This document shows positions 6,778 to 6,963 of a stretch of 6,963 nucleotides of DNA, one piece after another. The translations under genes and the position numbers were made by a program. The notes under the pieces were generated by a model. The model was not told the DNA's origin, made no database searches, and saw only the letters and a list, made by a program, of their open reading frames with translations. Source of the stretch: Planctomycetaceae bacterium. Its GTDB lineage: Bacteria; Planctomycetota; Planctomycetia; Pirellulales; Thermoguttaceae. The DNA lies in the NCBI GenBank assembly GCA_031287585.1, contig JAITST010000477.1:1-6963 (forward strand). The letters run 5' to 3'. The first letter of the stretch is position 1. Each line of letters opens with the position of its first letter.

Positions 6778-6963
6778 TTTCAGAATCAAATCCTGAAACA
6801 ACTTTTCTGCGGCGGCGTTATCGTTCAGATACAACGCTATCGTCGCTTGTAACCGTTTTCCGGGCAGCCAATCGGGATTTTCGGCAACAAGTTGTTCTGC
6901 CAACTTTTGGGATTCCTCGATTTTGTCTTCGTTCAAACGTGCTTGAATCGAAAGAACAATCAC
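6703..6963 (-). CDS. Partial TPR-repeat protein, incomplete at both ends
   Basis: The - strand reads open from the window edge and gives 86 residues. The first 64 or so look like tetratricopeptide repeats: a helix B (EESQKLAEQLVAENPDW), then a helix A/B pair (GKRLQATIALYLNDNAAAEK onward to LILKSPAD) with the usual Ala, Tyr and Pro positions. TPR proteins act as scaffolds for protein binding; no more specific role can be read. The first codon in the window is GTG, but nothing marks it as a start, so the N-terminus is probably outside the window. The last 18 residues (from about Y69, 6759 downward) are simply the antisense of the prepilin signal and have no TPR character, so the true C-terminus is probably lost at the junction near 6757-6777. 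Confidence is good for the repeat type and low for the gene boundaries. Confidence 0.6.
   Translation of the reverse strand: MIVLSIQARLNEDKIEESQKLAEQLVAENPDWLPGKRLQATIALYLNDNAAAEKLFQDLILKSPADAQYTNDCDNSEKFDKGETCN

Overview
The window reads as a piece of bacterial chromosome, probably a short metagenomic contig, at roughly 45% GC by eye. A flagellar export protein (FlhA), a GspG-type pseudopilin domain and a class III prepilin signal (G/FTLVE) point to a diderm, flagellated bacterium. GTG starts, few Shine-Dalgarno sequences and GspG-like or prepilin genes scattered outside an obvious secretion operon would fit the Planctomycetes/PVC group. That assignment is an inference from gene style, not from a phylogenetic marker.

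Layout, left to right. (1) A large + strand gene (20-2896) encodes a SNF2-family helicase/translocase with two SWIM-type zinc fingers ahead of a complete set of helicase motifs. (2) It converges on a - strand pair. flhA (5660-3525) is followed after 28 bases by a small lipoprotein gene (3496-3074) whose soluble domain looks like the calcium-binding C-terminal domain of the major pseudopilin GspG. (3) A 190-base divergent region (5661-5850) separates flhA from a + strand gene for a membrane-anchored thioredoxin-fold protein with a CxxS active-site motif (5851-6438). It carries a promoter candidate and A/T-rich repeats. (4) The right end is irregular. A + strand prepilin start (6556-6777) breaks off just after its hydrophobic N-methylation segment and runs head-on into the C-terminal side of a - strand TPR protein (6963 to about 6757). 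Each gene loses its normal end at the other, so this is a rearrangement or an assembly misjoin.

The genes do not form one obvious pathway. flhA and the lipoprotein probably share a transcript. The helicase, the thioredoxin-like protein and the broken pair look independent. I see no CRISPR array, transposase, tRNA, rRNA or recognisable defence operon. The most unusual items are the pseudopilin domain carried on a lipoprotein anchor next to flhA, the double SWIM arrangement with an unrecognised helicase tail, and the truncated pilin/TPR junction.
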